This document shows, piece after piece, positions 17,693-26,882 of a DNA stretch of 64,000 nt. The notes under the pieces are model-generated. The model made no database searches, was not told where the DNA came from, and saw nothing but the letters and a program-made list of their open reading frames with translations. The stretch is from Sneathiella aquimaris. Lineage in GTDB: Bacteria > Pseudomonadota > Alphaproteobacteria > Sneathiellales > Sneathiellaceae. Every line of letters starts with the position of its first letter. The stretch's first letter is position 1. The translations under genes were made by a program, and so were the position numbers. The stretch lies in the NCBI RefSeq assembly GCF_026409565.1, contig NZ_CP112881.1, positions 1,349,501 through 1,413,500 of the forward strand, read 5' to 3'.

Positions 17693-18676
17693 ATGACAAT
17701 ATTGGTGACGGGTGCGGCAGGTTTCATTGGAATGCATGTTTCCAAAGCCCTTTTGGAAGCGGGTGAAACCGTGGTCGGTATTGATAATCTGAACGACTAT
17801 TATGATGTTAATCTCAAGAAGGCTCGATTAAGTGAATTAACGGGTTTCGAGAAATTTACGTTTCACAAACAGGATATCGCAAAGGCGGATGAGTTAAAAG
17901 AATGCTTATCAAACGATCCTGTGAGGTCTGTTGTTCATTTGGCAGCGCAGGCCGGGGTTCGCTACAGCCTTTCTCATCCTTTTGAGTATGCAGAATCAAA
18001 CCTTGTCGGGTTTTTGTCAATATTAGAATATTGCCGGAGCCTTGAGACGCTGGATCACCTGGTTTATGCAAGTTCCAGTTCTGTTTATGGGGGTAATAAA
18101 GAGCTACCCTATTCGGTGGATCAGTCCGTCGACAAACCGGTGTCCTTGTATGCGGCGACAAAGAAATCCAATGAACTGATGGCCCATTGTTATAGTCATT
18201 TATATCGATTGCCGACTACGGGCCTTAGATTTTTTACGGTGTATGGGCCTTGGGGCCGGCCGGATATGGCATATTGGCTTTTTTCGGATGCAATGCTGAA
18301 AGGCCGTAAAATCAAAATCTTTAACAATGGCGATATGCGGCGCGATTTCACCTATATCGATGATATCGTCAATGGTATCATCAAGGTCTTAAGGAAAGCA
18401 CCCGCCGATGGTGGTTCAGACTCCCCGCCCTATTCGGTTTATAACATTGGTAACCATCGCTCTGAACCTCTGATGACACTGGTTTCTACACTGGAAGAAG
18501 CATGGGGTATCAAGGCCGAAACAGAGTTTTTGCCGATGCAAAAAGGGGACGTAAAAGAAACCTACGCTGATATTGATAGTCTTCAGAAAGATGTAGGTTA
18601 TCATCCGTCAACCAAACTGGAAGATGGCATTCCGAAATTCGTTGACTGGTATAAAAAATATATAAAGGAAGAATAA
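17693..18676 (+). CDS. NAD-dependent nucleotide-sugar epimerase, UDP-glucuronate 4-epimerase-like
   Basis: A 327-residue extended short-chain dehydrogenase. The N-terminal NAD-binding motif is VTGAAGFIGMHVSKAL; the DNLNDYYDVNLKKARL stretch (about residues 37-52) is characteristic of UDP-glucuronate 4-epimerases (CapI/LspL type). The catalytic SSSSVYGGN and YAATKKSNEL (Tyr-xxx-Lys) are intact, and FFTVYGPWGRPDMA is the substrate-loop signature. It would supply UDP-galacturonate for envelope polysaccharide. I chose ATG 17693 because AAGGA precedes it and the glycine motif follows at once. No other polysaccharide genes are adjacent. Confidence 0.87.
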   Translation: MTILVTGAAGFIGMHVSKALLEAGETVVGIDNLNDYYDVNLKKARLSELTGFEKFTFHKQDIAKADELKECLSNDPVRSVVHLAAQAGVRYSLSHPFEYAESNLVGFLSILEYCRSLETLDHLVYASSSSVYGGNKELPYSVDQSVDKPVSLYAATKKSNELMAHCYSHLYRLPTTGLRFFTVYGPWGRPDMAYWLFSDAMLKGRKIKIFNNGDMRRDFTYIDDIVNGIIKVLRKAPADGGSDSPPYSVYNIGNHRSEPLMTLVSTLEEAWGIKAETEFLPMQKGDVKETYADIDSLQKDVGYHPSTKLEDGIPKFVDWYKKYIKEE

Positions 18677-18680
18677 GTTT

Positions 18681-19160
18681 ATGTCGGACGGTTTTGACAT
18701 ATCGCAAATCCAATCGATCATCGATACAGGCATTCCGCAATGTGGAGATATCGGGGTTAAGGTTGCACAGTTGAGTGATAGTGGTGTCGTGATGATGCTC
18801 CCCTATGATGACCGCTTTGCCGGAAATCCGGTGAACGGCATTCTGCACGGCGGTATAATGACGACTCTGATCGATTCAGCTTCAGGAATGTGCATTTATG
18901 TAAAACTAAAAAAATACATTCCGATTGCGACACTTGACTTGCGGATTGATTATCTGAAACCAGCGACGCCTGGAGAGGACCTTTACGCACATGCCTATTG
19001 CTACAGAATGACGAAGCAAATTGCCTTTGTCCGGTCAGTTGCCTATCACAGCGATCCCGACGATCCTGTTGCGAATAGCGTGAGTACATTTATGCTGCAA
19101 TCAACGCCGACGAAATCGCTCGATGTTGCGTCCAAGGAAATGGAGGCAAAAAATGGCTGA
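18681..19160 (+). CDS. PaaI-type hotdog thioesterase, first of a tandem pair
   Basis: A 159-residue single hotdog domain with NGILHGGIMTTLIDSASGM at about residues 52-70, carrying HGG and the catalytic-type Asp. LDLRIDYLKPATPGEDLYAHA is the second conserved strand region. It starts only 4 nt after the epimerase stop and overlaps the next thioesterase by 8 nt, so the three genes are probably co-transcribed. Together with the next gene it may form a heteromer. The substrate is unknown. Confidence 0.85.
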   Translation: MSDGFDISQIQSIIDTGIPQCGDIGVKVAQLSDSGVVMMLPYDDRFAGNPVNGILHGGIMTTLIDSASGMCIYVKLKKYIPIATLDLRIDYLKPATPGEDLYAHAYCYRMTKQIAFVRSVAYHSDPDDPVANSVSTFMLQSTPTKSLDVASKEMEAKNG

Positions 19161-19605
19161 TTTAACGTCTGAAGAATTTTTGAAAATCATCCAAAAAGCC
19201 AAGCAGGAGCGCGATTGGGCCTTGATGTCCAATGTCATTCCCTATTTTACCTATTTAGGGCTGGAGGTTGAAGAAACGGATGATGAGATCATTTGTGTTC
19301 TTCCCAAAAATAAGCGGTTTATCGGGAACCCTGTTCTTCCGGCATTGCACGGTGGCATTGTTGGTGCTTTTCTGGAAAGTACCGCACTTGTTCACATGCT
19401 GGCGACACAGGATGATGTGACTCAGGTTCCGAAGATCATTAACCTGACTGTTGAATATTTGAGATCCGCAAAACTGGAAGTTTCTTATGCCGCGGCGGTT
19501 ATTACAAAGCCGGGGCGCAGGATTGCTAACATGCGCGTGCGGGCCTGGCAAAGCGACCGCAGCAAACCGATTGCGACGGCAAGCGCAAATTTCCTTGTAA
19601 GCTAG
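19153..19605 (+). CDS. PaaI-type hotdog thioesterase-like protein, second of a tandem pair
   Basis: A 150-residue hotdog protein. PALHGGIVGAFLESTALVHM carries the HGG turn but has Glu where the partner has Asp, so the active site differs between the pair. The ATG at 19153 lies 8 nt before the previous gene's stop ends, with GGAGG (19142-19146) well placed; a TTG further upstream was rejected. Translational coupling with the preceding paralogue suggests a stoichiometric complex, which is an inference. Confidence 0.82.
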   Translation: MADLTSEEFLKIIQKAKQERDWALMSNVIPYFTYLGLEVEETDDEIICVLPKNKRFIGNPVLPALHGGIVGAFLESTALVHMLATQDDVTQVPKIINLTVEYLRSAKLEVSYAAAVITKPGRRIANMRVRAWQSDRSKPIATASANFLVS

Positions 19606-19658
19606 CGCACTCGCACTATTTAAAAATTATAATCATTCTAATTTGGAGCTCTTTACCG

Positions 19659-21431
19659 ATGTCCGACAATGTTCTCTCAGACCTACCGGAATGGGATTTG
19701 ACAGATCTGTATCCTTCGCGGAAATCCCCTGAACTGGAGGAGGATATTCAGAATTCCAAGGAAACAGCGAAACAGTTTTCCGCAACATACAAAGGCAAAC
19801 TGAACGATCTTGATGGCAAAGGGCTTGCGTCAGCAATCGGCGAATATGAAAACCTGCAGGAAGTATTGGGGCGGGTGATGTCCTATGCCTATCTGGTATA
19901 TGCAGGGGATATGTCCGATCCGGATATCGGTAAATTCTTTCAGACCATGCAGGAGCGGGTAAATGGTATCTCTACGGATCTTCTGTTTTTCACGCTGGAG
20001 CTGAACCGGATTGAGGAAAGCAGGCTTCAGGGTCTGTATGAGGTAGAGGCTCTAAAAAAATATGAACCTTGGCTGTCTAATGTTCGGGCCATGAAGCCTT
20101 ATCAACTCGATGATGCGCTGGAAACAATGCTTCATGAAAAAGACATCGCGGGCAGAAGTGCCTGGGTTCGTCTGTTTGATGAAACCATGGCTGGCTTGAA
20201 ATTTGATTTGAACGGCGAAGAAATGGCATCGCAGCAGATTTTACACTTATTGTCGAGCGCGGATGGGGCAATCCGAAAATCGGCTGCGAAAAGTCTGGGT
20301 AAAGTATTTGGTGGTAATATTCGCCTTTTTGCGTTGATTACAAATACACTGGCGAAGGACAAGGCGATCGAGGATGAATGGCGTAAGACCGCTTCTCCCA
20401 TGACGCTGCGTCACCTGTCAAATCAGGTGGAAGATAATGTTGTAGAGGCATTGTCTACAGCCGTTCAGGAGGCCTATCCGCGGTTATCCCACCGTTACTA
20501 TGCGTTGAAGGCAAAATGGATGGGGCAGGAGAAGCTGGACTATTGGGATCGCAATGCTCCTCTGCCAGAGGATGATGATCGTGTTATTCCCTGGGACGAG
20601 GCGCGGGACACCGTTCTGCAAGCCTACGGTCAGTTTTCGCCTGAGCTTGCGGCGCTGGGGAAAGAGTTTTTTGACAAGCCTTGGATCGACGCGTCTGTTC
20701 GTCCCGGAAAGTCACCGGGTGCCTTCGCTCATCCGACAGTGCCAAGTGCACATCCATACCTTTTGGTGAATTATCAGGGAAAAATCCGGGATGTGATGAC
20801 ATTGGCCCATGAGCTTGGGCATGGCGTGCATCAGGTTCTGGCTGGCCCACAAGGGGCACTTTTATCGGACACACCGCTAACGCTGGCAGAAACAGCCAGT
20901 GTTTTCGGCGAGCAGTTGACCTTTCGCGCTCTGTTGGAGAAAACCAAAGATCCAGCCAAGCGCCGCGTGATGCTTGCGGGCAAAGTTGAGGATATGATCA
21001 ATACCGTCGTCCGCCAAATTGCCTTTTACGAGTTTGAGGTCCGGTTGCATACAGCCCGGCGCGAAGAAGAATTGTCACCGGATCAGATTGGGAAGATCTG
21101 GATGGATGTTCAAAAGGAAAGCCTTGGCCCGGCCATTCGTTTGCATGATGAATATCAGTATTTCTGGACATATATCCCGCACTTTATTCATTCTCCTTTT
21201 TACGTCTATGCCTATGCTTTCGGCGATTGTTTGGTAAACGCTTTGTATGCGGTATATCAGGACGCAGAAGAGGGATTTCAGGCAAAATACTTTGATATGC
21301 TGAAGGCTGGCGGGACGCTCCGCCACAAAGAACTGTTGGCGCCTTTTAACCTGGATGCATCGGATCCAGCTTTTTGGCAAAAAGGTTTGGGGGTTATTGA
21401 AGGCTTTATTGATGAATTGGAAAATCTCTAG
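19659..21431 (+). CDS. pepF: Oligoendopeptidase F family peptidase (M3)
   Basis: A 590-residue M3B zinc metallopeptidase cleaving short oligopeptides in the cytoplasm. The zinc motif HELGH is at residues 384-388 (LAHELGHGVHQVLAG), and the third ligand is the Glu in LAETASVFGE about 25 residues later. The N-terminal helical domain (about 1-200) and the C-terminal YQYFWTYIPHFIHSPFYVYAY segment match pepF. The length is normal for the family. There is no signal peptide. It is probably monocistronic; about 160 bp separate it from the transhydrogenase unit. Confidence 0.93.
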   Translation: MSDNVLSDLPEWDLTDLYPSRKSPELEEDIQNSKETAKQFSATYKGKLNDLDGKGLASAIGEYENLQEVLGRVMSYAYLVYAGDMSDPDIGKFFQTMQERVNGISTDLLFFTLELNRIEESRLQGLYEVEALKKYEPWLSNVRAMKPYQLDDALETMLHEKDIAGRSAWVRLFDETMAGLKFDLNGEEMASQQILHLLSSADGAIRKSAAKSLGKVFGGNIRLFALITNTLAKDKAIEDEWRKTASPMTLRHLSNQVEDNVVEALSTAVQEAYPRLSHRYYALKAKWMGQEKLDYWDRNAPLPEDDDRVIPWDEARDTVLQAYGQFSPELAALGKEFFDKPWIDASVRPGKSPGAFAHPTVPSAHPYLLVNYQGKIRDVMTLAHELGHGVHQVLAGPQGALLSDTPLTLAETASVFGEQLTFRALLEKTKDPAKRRVMLAGKVEDMINTVVRQIAFYEFEVRLHTARREEELSPDQIGKIWMDVQKESLGPAIRLHDEYQYFWTYIPHFIHSPFYVYAYAFGDCLVNALYAVYQDAEEGFQAKYFDMLKAGGTLRHKELLAPFNLDASDPAFWQKGLGVIEGFIDELENL

Positions 21432-21524
21432 GAAAACCTTGGGGATTTTCTAAATAATGCCAAGTGAAGAATTTGATTTAGTCGAAGAATTTGCGTGTAA
21501 TTTGTGAAATGTGACGACAATTTG

Positions 21525-21552
21525 TTGCCGAAGATGATGGTTTTGCTATATT
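21525..21552 (+). promoter_or_regulatory. Promoter candidate for the COX IV-like / pnt operon
   Basis: TTGCCG (21525-21530), 16-nt spacer, TATATT (21547-21552). The predicted start of transcription is about 37 nt before the small ATG at 21596. Confidence 0.5.
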
Positions 21553-21595
21553 GCACCGCAACGCGAAAAAGTAATTATCTGTATGGAGGGATAAA

Positions 21596-21724
21596 ATGTA
21601 CGAACCAGGAAGTATGAATATTGAGGCTCAAAAAGCTTCTTATGCTGGTTTTGTAAAGTTGTTTACATGGGTCACGGGGCTTTTGATCGTCTTGTTGGTT
21701 ATTATGGCCGCGACCTTATTGTAA
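21596..21724 (+). CDS. aa3-type cytochrome c oxidase subunit IV-like peptide
   Basis: A 42-residue membrane peptide, MYEPGSMNIEAQKASYAGFV followed by one transmembrane helix of about 22 residues (FTWVTGLLIVLLVIMAATLL). This matches the tiny subunit IV of bacterial aa3 oxidase, a single-helix protein on the surface of the oxidase, not needed for catalysis in Paracoccus. ATGGAGGGATAAA gives a strong ribosome-binding site. It lies about 100 nt before pntAA, a pairing I recall as common in alphaproteobacteria, and no oxidase subunits are nearby. Confidence 0.85.
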   Translation: MYEPGSMNIEAQKASYAGFVKLFTWVTGLLIVLLVIMAATLL

Positions 21725-21826
21725 AGCAGATACCGCTTTATTTTTGAAGCGGTTTTACCGAGAGACGTTTGCGGGGGCGTCGAACAAACCCACTTTAATA
21801 ATCATAAATCTAGATAAGGATCGATT

Positions 21827-22981
21827 ATGAAAATCGCTATCCCGAAGGAGCGGCGAGAGCACGAAAAACGTGTTGCAGCCTCTCCCGAAACTGTCAAAAA
21901 GTTTGTGGGTCTGGGAGTTGAAGTCATTGTAGAAGCAGGCGCTGGTCTAACCAGCTCCTTTTCTGATCAGGAATATAAAGATGCCGGCGCATCTATTGCC
22001 GGGGACGCTGCCGCGGCCCTAAAAGATGCCGACGTCGTCCTGAAGGTTCAACGCCCCTTGACCAAAGCAGAAGGCGGACCAGACGAAGTATCCATGATGA
22101 AAAAGGGGGCCACCCTCCTTGCAATCCTGGCACCACTTCAGAATAAAGATCAAGTTCAGGCTTATGCTGACGCTGGTATCGAAGCCCATGCAATGGAGCT
22201 GGTTCCGCGTATAAGTCGTGCCCAGTCAATGGACGTCTTGTCATCCCAATCAAATCTGGCAGGTTATAAAGCTGTTCTGGATGCGGCATCAGTCTATGGC
22301 AAGGGAATGCCAATGATGATGACAGCAGCCGGTACAGTTGCGCCAGCCAAAGCCTTTATCATGGGGGTTGGTGTTGCCGGTCTTCAGGCCATTGCGACCG
22401 CGCGCCGGTTGGGTGCCATTGTGACAGCAACAGACGTTCGTGCTGCAACGAAGGAACAGGTCGAAAGCCTCGGTGCCAAATTCATCATGGTTGAAAGTGA
22501 TGAGTCTGGTGACGGTGAGGGCGGTTATGCCAAGGAAATGTCTGAAGAATACAAGAAGAAACAGGCAGACCTTGTTTTTGATCATGTCAAAAAGCAGGAT
22601 ATTGTCATAACAACAGCCCTGATTCCGGGCCGTGAAGCACCAATTCTTATTTCTGATGAGATGCTTGCTGTTATGAAGCCGGGATCAGTGATTGTCGATC
22701 TGGCGGTTGAAGCTGGCGGCAATGTGACTCAGTCCAAACCAGGCGAAATTGTTGAAACAGAAAATGGCGTTCTGATTGTTGGGCATTATAATGTGCCGAG
22801 CCGTCTTGCCAGTGACGCTTCTGCATTATTCTCCAAAAACCTGCTGAACTTCTTGCAACCCATGATCAATAAAGAGAACGGTTCTCTTGCGATGGATTGG
22901 GAAGATGAAATCATCCTGGGCACTGGTCTTACTAAAGACGGCAAGATCGTTCACCCACTTCTGACAGAGGGAGGAAACTAA
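21827..22981 (+). CDS. pntAA: NAD(P) transhydrogenase subunit alpha part 1
   Basis: A 384-residue soluble NAD(H)-binding domain (dI) of proton-translocating transhydrogenase. It starts [20 protein letters not shown], as alanine-dehydrogenase/PntA N-termini do. The NAD-binding Rossmann region is [20 protein letters not shown] at about residues 180-199, followed by [16 protein letters not shown]. The mobile loop lies around [10 protein letters not shown]. In this split arrangement the transmembrane part is encoded by pntAB. AAGGATCG lies before the ATG, and the stop is 2 nt before the pntAB start. Confidence 0.95.
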   Translation: MKIAIPKERREHEKRVAASPETVKKFVGLGVEVIVEAGAGLTSSFSDQEYKDAGASIAGDAAAALKDADVVLKVQRPLTKAEGGPDEVSMMKKGATLLAILAPLQNKDQVQAYADAGIEAHAMELVPRISRAQSMDVLSSQSNLAGYKAVLDAASVYGKGMPMMMTAAGTVAPAKAFIMGVGVAGLQAIATARRLGAIVTATDVRAATKEQVESLGAKFIMVESDESGDGEGGYAKEMSEEYKKKQADLVFDHVKKQDIVITTALIPGREAPILISDEMLAVMKPGSVIVDLAVEAGGNVTQSKPGEIVETENGVLIVGHYNVPSRLASDASALFSKNLLNFLQPMINKENGSLAMDWEDEIILGTGLTKDGKIVHPLLTEGGN

Positions 22982-22983
22982 TC

Positions 22984-23277
22984 ATGGATATGGTCGATCC
23001 TACTGTTTTCCGGCTGGCAATTTTTGTCCTGGCGATTTTCGTCGGATATTATGTGGTCTGGAGCGTAACACCTGCATTGCACACACCGCTTATGGCGGTT
23101 ACCAATGCGATCTCCTCTGTTATCATCGTTGGTGCGCTTATCGCCGCCGGTCCTGCAGAGGTAAATCTCGCCAAAATCTTTGGTTTCATTGCCATCGTTC
23201 TGGCATCCGTCAATATATTTGGTGGCTTTCTGGTAACCCAGAGAATGCTCTCCATGTACAAGAAAAAACAGAAATAG
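22984..23277 (+). CDS. pntAB: NAD(P) transhydrogenase subunit alpha part 2 (membrane)
   Basis: A 97-residue membrane subunit with three hydrophobic helices and the conserved [20 protein letters not shown] segment across helices 2-3 (part of the proton channel). It is the separate C-terminal part of PntA, as in Rhodospirillum-type three-gene transhydrogenases. It ends in the basic tail MYKKKQK. The ATG is 2 nt after the pntAA stop, and pntB follows within 11 nt. Confidence 0.95.
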   Translation: MDMVDPTVFRLAIFVLAIFVGYYVVWSVTPALHTPLMAVTNAISSVIIVGALIAAGPAEVNLAKIFGFIAIVLASVNIFGGFLVTQRMLSMYKKKQK

Positions 23278-23288
23278 GGGGATAGCCA

Positions 23289-24677
23289 GTGTCTGCTAAT
23301 TTTACGGCGCTTGCCTATCTGGTATCCGCCATTCTCTTCATTCTGGCCCTAAGGGGCCTGTCTTCTCCGGAAAGCTCTCGTCGCGGTAACGTGATGGGTA
23401 TGCTGGGCATGGGTATCGCAATGGTTGTCACCATTCTTGATCCAAGCGTCCTTTCGTATGAATGGATCATCGGTGGCATCGTTGTTGGCGGTGCAATCGG
23501 TGCTGTTATCGCTCAGCGGATTGCCATGACAGCCATGCCGCAGCTTGTGGCTGCTTTCCACTCCCTGGTTGGTTTGGCTGCCGTTCTGGTTGCTGCTGCC
23601 GCGTTTTATAATCCAGAGGCCTATGGCATTATTGGTGAAAGTGGAGAGCTTACAGTTCTCAGCAGGATCGAGATGGCGATCGGTATCGTCGTTGGTGCCA
23701 TTACCTTCTCAGGGTCTGTAATTGCCTTTACCAAACTTCAGGGTCTTGTTTCTGGTAATCCAGTTGTTTTCCCGGGTCAGCATATGCTCAACCTGGCCAT
23801 TGGTCTGGGTATCCTTGGACTGATTATCTGGTTCTGTGTTGATCTGAACCCAAGCATTTTCTGGGGTATGACAGCACTTGCCTTCCTGATCGGCTTCTTG
23901 ATTATCATTCCGATCGGTGGTGCGGATATGCCCGTTGTTGTTTCCATGCTGAATTCCTATTCAGGCTGGGCAGCGGCAGGTATTGGCTTTACGCTTGAGA
24001 ATACGGCCTTGATCATTGTAGGTGCCCTTGTTGGTTCTTCCGGTGCGATCTTGTCCTACATCATGTGTAAAGCGATGAACCGATCGTTCTTTAGCGTTAT
24101 TCTTGGTGGTTTTGGTGGCGATGCTGCGTCCGAAGCTGTTGACAAAGGGGACCGGCCATTCAAAGCGGGTTCAGCGGACGACGCAGCCTTTATCATGAAG
24201 AATGCGGGTAAGGTTATAATCGTTCCGGGGTATGGTCTTGCTGTTGCTCAGGCACAGCATGCGCTTCGCGAAATGGTTGATGCCTTAAAAGACGAGGGAG
24301 TAGAAGTTGTTTACGCAATTCATCCGGTTGCCGGTCGTATGCCAGGTCATATGAACGTTTTGCTTGCAGAAGCAAACGTGCCTTATGACGAAGTGTTTGA
24401 GTTGGAAGAAATCAATTCTGATTTCTCAACCGCAGACGTGGCGCTGGTCGTGGGTGCAAATGACGTTACCAACCCGGCAGCAAGAGATGATCCACAAAGC
24501 CCGATTTTCGGAATGCCTATTCTGGATGTTGATAAAGCACGTACCGTGTTGTTCGTAAAACGGTCTATGTCTTCTGGTTATGCCGGTATCGACAACGACC
24601 TGTTCTACAAAGACAATACAATGATGCTTTTGGCCGATGCCAAGAAGATGGTTGAGGATATTATCAAGGCAATCTAA
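23289..24677 (+). CDS. pntB: NAD(P) transhydrogenase subunit beta
   Basis: A 462-residue subunit with an N-terminal membrane domain of about 9 helices (residues 1-275) and a C-terminal NADP(H)-binding domain (dIII) with VIIVPGYGLAVAQAQHALRE, HPVAGRMPGHMNVLLAEA and LVVGANDVTNPAARDD. The complex couples hydride transfer from NADH to NADP+ with proton entry, supplying NADPH. The start is GTG at 23289, preceded by GGGGGATAG. A strong terminator follows 20 nt after the stop, so the operon is COX IV-like, pntAA, pntAB, pntB. Confidence 0.95.
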   Translation: MSANFTALAYLVSAILFILALRGLSSPESSRRGNVMGMLGMGIAMVVTILDPSVLSYEWIIGGIVVGGAIGAVIAQRIAMTAMPQLVAAFHSLVGLAAVLVAAAAFYNPEAYGIIGESGELTVLSRIEMAIGIVVGAITFSGSVIAFTKLQGLVSGNPVVFPGQHMLNLAIGLGILGLIIWFCVDLNPSIFWGMTALAFLIGFLIIIPIGGADMPVVVSMLNSYSGWAAAGIGFTLENTALIIVGALVGSSGAILSYIMCKAMNRSFFSVILGGFGGDAASEAVDKGDRPFKAGSADDAAFIMKNAGKVIIVPGYGLAVAQAQHALREMVDALKDEGVEVVYAIHPVAGRMPGHMNVLLAEANVPYDEVFELEEINSDFSTADVALVVGANDVTNPAARDDPQSPIFGMPILDVDKARTVLFVKRSMSSGYAGIDNDLFYKDNTMMLLADAKKMVEDIIKAI

Positions 24678-24697
24678 TCTTTGATATGTCGAAAAAG

Positions 24698-24729
24698 AAA
24701 CCCGCTGGTTTTTGCTGGCGGGTTTTTTT
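24698..24729 (+). terminator. Intrinsic terminator of the pnt operon
   Basis: CCCGC (24701-24705) pairs with GCGGG (24718-24722); flanking A residues pair with the T-run 24723-24729. Confidence 0.85.
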
Positions 24730-24820
24730 GTGCGTGTTGCTAACATGATTTGTTTAATTTCATCACTTGCGCCCGTCTTTTGGTGGTTTAGAATTCGCCC
24801 CAAATGAAGAGAGGTCTGAT

Positions 24821-26206
24821 GTGTTTGATTTGCTGCAAAAGCTGAAAGAAATTGTCGGCGAAAACCATGTGTTGACAGGAAACGCTGTTACTGAACGGTC
24901 CAGCGATTACTGTCACGACGCCTATGGTGCCGGGCTTTTGGTCCGACCTGCTACAACAAACGAGCTTTCCCGGATTTGTGCGCTTGCTCATAACAAACAG
25001 ATCAACATGGTTCCCCATGGAGGTTTAACCGGTTTGGTGGACGGGACAAGCAGTCAGCAAGGGGATCTTGTTGTTAGTTTTGAACGATTGAACAACGTGA
25101 TTAGGGTCGACAAAGAGCAGAACATCCTGATTGCAGAGGCAGGCGTGACGTTGGAAACCGCATTGAACAAAGCAACGGAAGTCGGAATGATGCCGGGAGT
25201 TGATATTCCGTCCAGAGGGAGCGCCACATTGGGGGGAATGGTGTCGACTAATGCCGGCGGCGTCAGGGTTTTACGGTACGGTATGATGCGCGAGAATATT
25301 CTTGGACTGGAAGCGGTGCTTTCAGATGGAACCGTTCTATCATCAGTGAATACATTGATGAAAAACAACGCAGGCTTTGATTTAAAGCAGTTGTTTATTG
25401 GAACAGAAGGGCGGTTGGGTTTTGTCAGTCAGGTGGCGCTAAAGCTGCACCCAAAACCGATCGACGAAGAAACCTCGCTGATTGCAGCACAGAGTTTTGA
25501 AACCCTCGTCAAAATACTGTCAGAAGCGCGGCAATTTCTTGGATCGGACCTTTTGTCATTCGAAGCAATGTGGCCGGAATATTACACGCTTACGACCAGT
25601 CAGCCTGGTTTTGGTAGCAAACCTTTGCCCGAAGGATATCCGATATATGCTGTCCTCGAAACCGGCCGCTGGCAGAAGGATGTTCCTCATCGACTGGACG
25701 TCTTTCTTGAAAAGATGTTCGAAGAGGAACTGTTGCTCGACGCGGTATTGGCTAAATCTGAATCGGAACGGCAATCCATTTGGCGGGCGCGAGAGGATAG
25801 CGATGCGGTACAGTTTGGTTTTCCGACGAACCGATCTTATGACATTGGTTTTGAGCTTTCTGACATGAACGGCTTTGCATTGGCGCTGCAGGATGTGATG
25901 GCAATAAAATATCCGGACTGTCACCTTTTCTTTTTTGGCCATATGGGGGACGGTAATCTTCACGTGATGTTGGCAGGTGATAAGGAAGCCCTGCACGATA
26001 CCCTCAGGGTTGATGACCTTGTTTATTCGCTTGCCGCGCAGTTTAAGAATAGTAGTCTTTCGGCCGAGCATGGGATCGGATTAGAGAAAAAGGCCTTTTT
26101 GGATCGATCCCGATCAGTTGAAGAGATAAAGTTAATGAAGCGTCTGGCAAAATTGATGGGCGGACACATTAATGCCGGAAAGGTAGTTGATACTGAAAGC
26201 GACTAA
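24821..26206 (+). CDS. FAD-binding oxidase, GlcD / D-lactate dehydrogenase-like
   Basis: A 461-residue FAD-linked oxidase (FAD_binding_4 and FAD-oxidase C domains). NMVPHGGLTGLVDGTSSQ at about residues 65-82 is the PP-loop region; SRGSATLGGMVSTNAGGVRVLRYG is the FAD contact; FFGHMGDGNLHVML and LSAEHGIGLEKKAFL are the C-terminal active-site parts. It is a 2-hydroxyacid dehydrogenase relative, separate from glcDEF and unaccompanied by GlcE or GlcF. The start is GTG 24821 with AGAGAGG 6 nt before it; a TTG upstream is less likely. The stop overlaps the converging marR stop by 4 nt. The substrate is unknown. Confidence 0.85.
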   Translation: MFDLLQKLKEIVGENHVLTGNAVTERSSDYCHDAYGAGLLVRPATTNELSRICALAHNKQINMVPHGGLTGLVDGTSSQQGDLVVSFERLNNVIRVDKEQNILIAEAGVTLETALNKATEVGMMPGVDIPSRGSATLGGMVSTNAGGVRVLRYGMMRENILGLEAVLSDGTVLSSVNTLMKNNAGFDLKQLFIGTEGRLGFVSQVALKLHPKPIDEETSLIAAQSFETLVKILSEARQFLGSDLLSFEAMWPEYYTLTTSQPGFGSKPLPEGYPIYAVLETGRWQKDVPHRLDVFLEKMFEEELLLDAVLAKSESERQSIWRAREDSDAVQFGFPTNRSYDIGFELSDMNGFALALQDVMAIKYPDCHLFFFGHMGDGNLHVMLAGDKEALHDTLRVDDLVYSLAAQFKNSSLSAEHGIGLEKKAFLDRSRSVEEIKLMKRLAKLMGGHINAGKVVDTESD

Positions 26207-26706
26207 TAAGGGCTATCGGGGTTGATTTGATCCAGATCACCAGCGTTTCTTGCCAGCGTGCGCAGCATCCTCAGTAACTCGGAAATTTCGTTTTCCCCAA
26301 GCCCTTTACGCAATTCTGTTTCTCGTAACAGGGTGTCTTCCACCATTTTTTCGTAAAGGGCGACGCCCTTAGAGGTCAGTTTAAGAAGGCGCGGCTTTTT
26401 TTTCAGGGAGCTGTCGCAGTCCTCCACGCACTCCAGAGCCTCCAGTTTGCTTAGTGAACGACTCACCAGCGACTTATTCATGCTGCTTGTTTTGCTGATT
26501 TGCGCTGCCGTTGTACTTTGCTCCATCGCGAGGGACACCAAGCACCGCCACTCCACCACGCCAATCCCATATTTTTTTCTGTAGTGCGCAGACGCGCCTC
26601 TTGAGAGTCGATTTGCGATCACGACAAAAAAGAATGTCAGGTAGTTATCAAGCTCAAGTACTTTTTGCCCATTTGAAATATGAAATGGTTTTATCGCGTC
26701 CTGCAT
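26203..26706 (-). CDS. MarR family transcriptional regulator
   Basis: About 167 residues from ATG 26706 (an in-frame start 16 codons earlier exists but the ribosome-binding sites of both are weak). The winged HTH includes YRKKYGIGVVEWRCLVSL, TAAQISKTSSMNKSLVSRSL and the wing KLEALECVEDCDSSLKKKPR. It diverges from the MBL-fold gene; a 20-bp inverted repeat lies in its upstream region, so it probably represses itself and the MBL / FAD monooxygenase / DUF2783 genes, with an aromatic ligand as a guess. The stop overlaps the FAD oxidase stop by 4 nt. Confidence 0.87.
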   Translation of the reverse strand: MQDAIKPFHISNGQKVLELDNYLTFFFVVIANRLSRGASAHYRKKYGIGVVEWRCLVSLAMEQSTTAAQISKTSSMNKSLVSRSLSKLEALECVEDCDSSLKKKPRLLKLTSKGVALYEKMVEDTLLRETELRKGLGENEISELLRMLRTLARNAGDLDQINPDSPY

Positions 26707-26730
26707 AATGGAGCACCCTGACTCATTTTT

Positions 26731-26750
26731 TAAGTTTACATAGCAACTTA
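26731..26750. promoter_or_regulatory. Putative MarR operator
   Basis: TAAGTT (26731-26736), 8-nt spacer, AACTTA (26745-26750). The 20-bp length and 6-bp arms fit a MarR dimer site, and it lies 25-44 bp upstream of the chosen marR start, facing the divergent MBL operon. Confidence 0.5.
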
Positions 26751-26882
26751 GCACAGGTATCGTTCCTTAAACAATAAGCCAAACGTGAAAATGACAAATG
26801 GCGGCTCAGCTGGGCAGCCTTATGGTGATATCGCGTTCAGGCTTGAAATGAACAATGTGTGACCAATCAAAGGACCAATATC

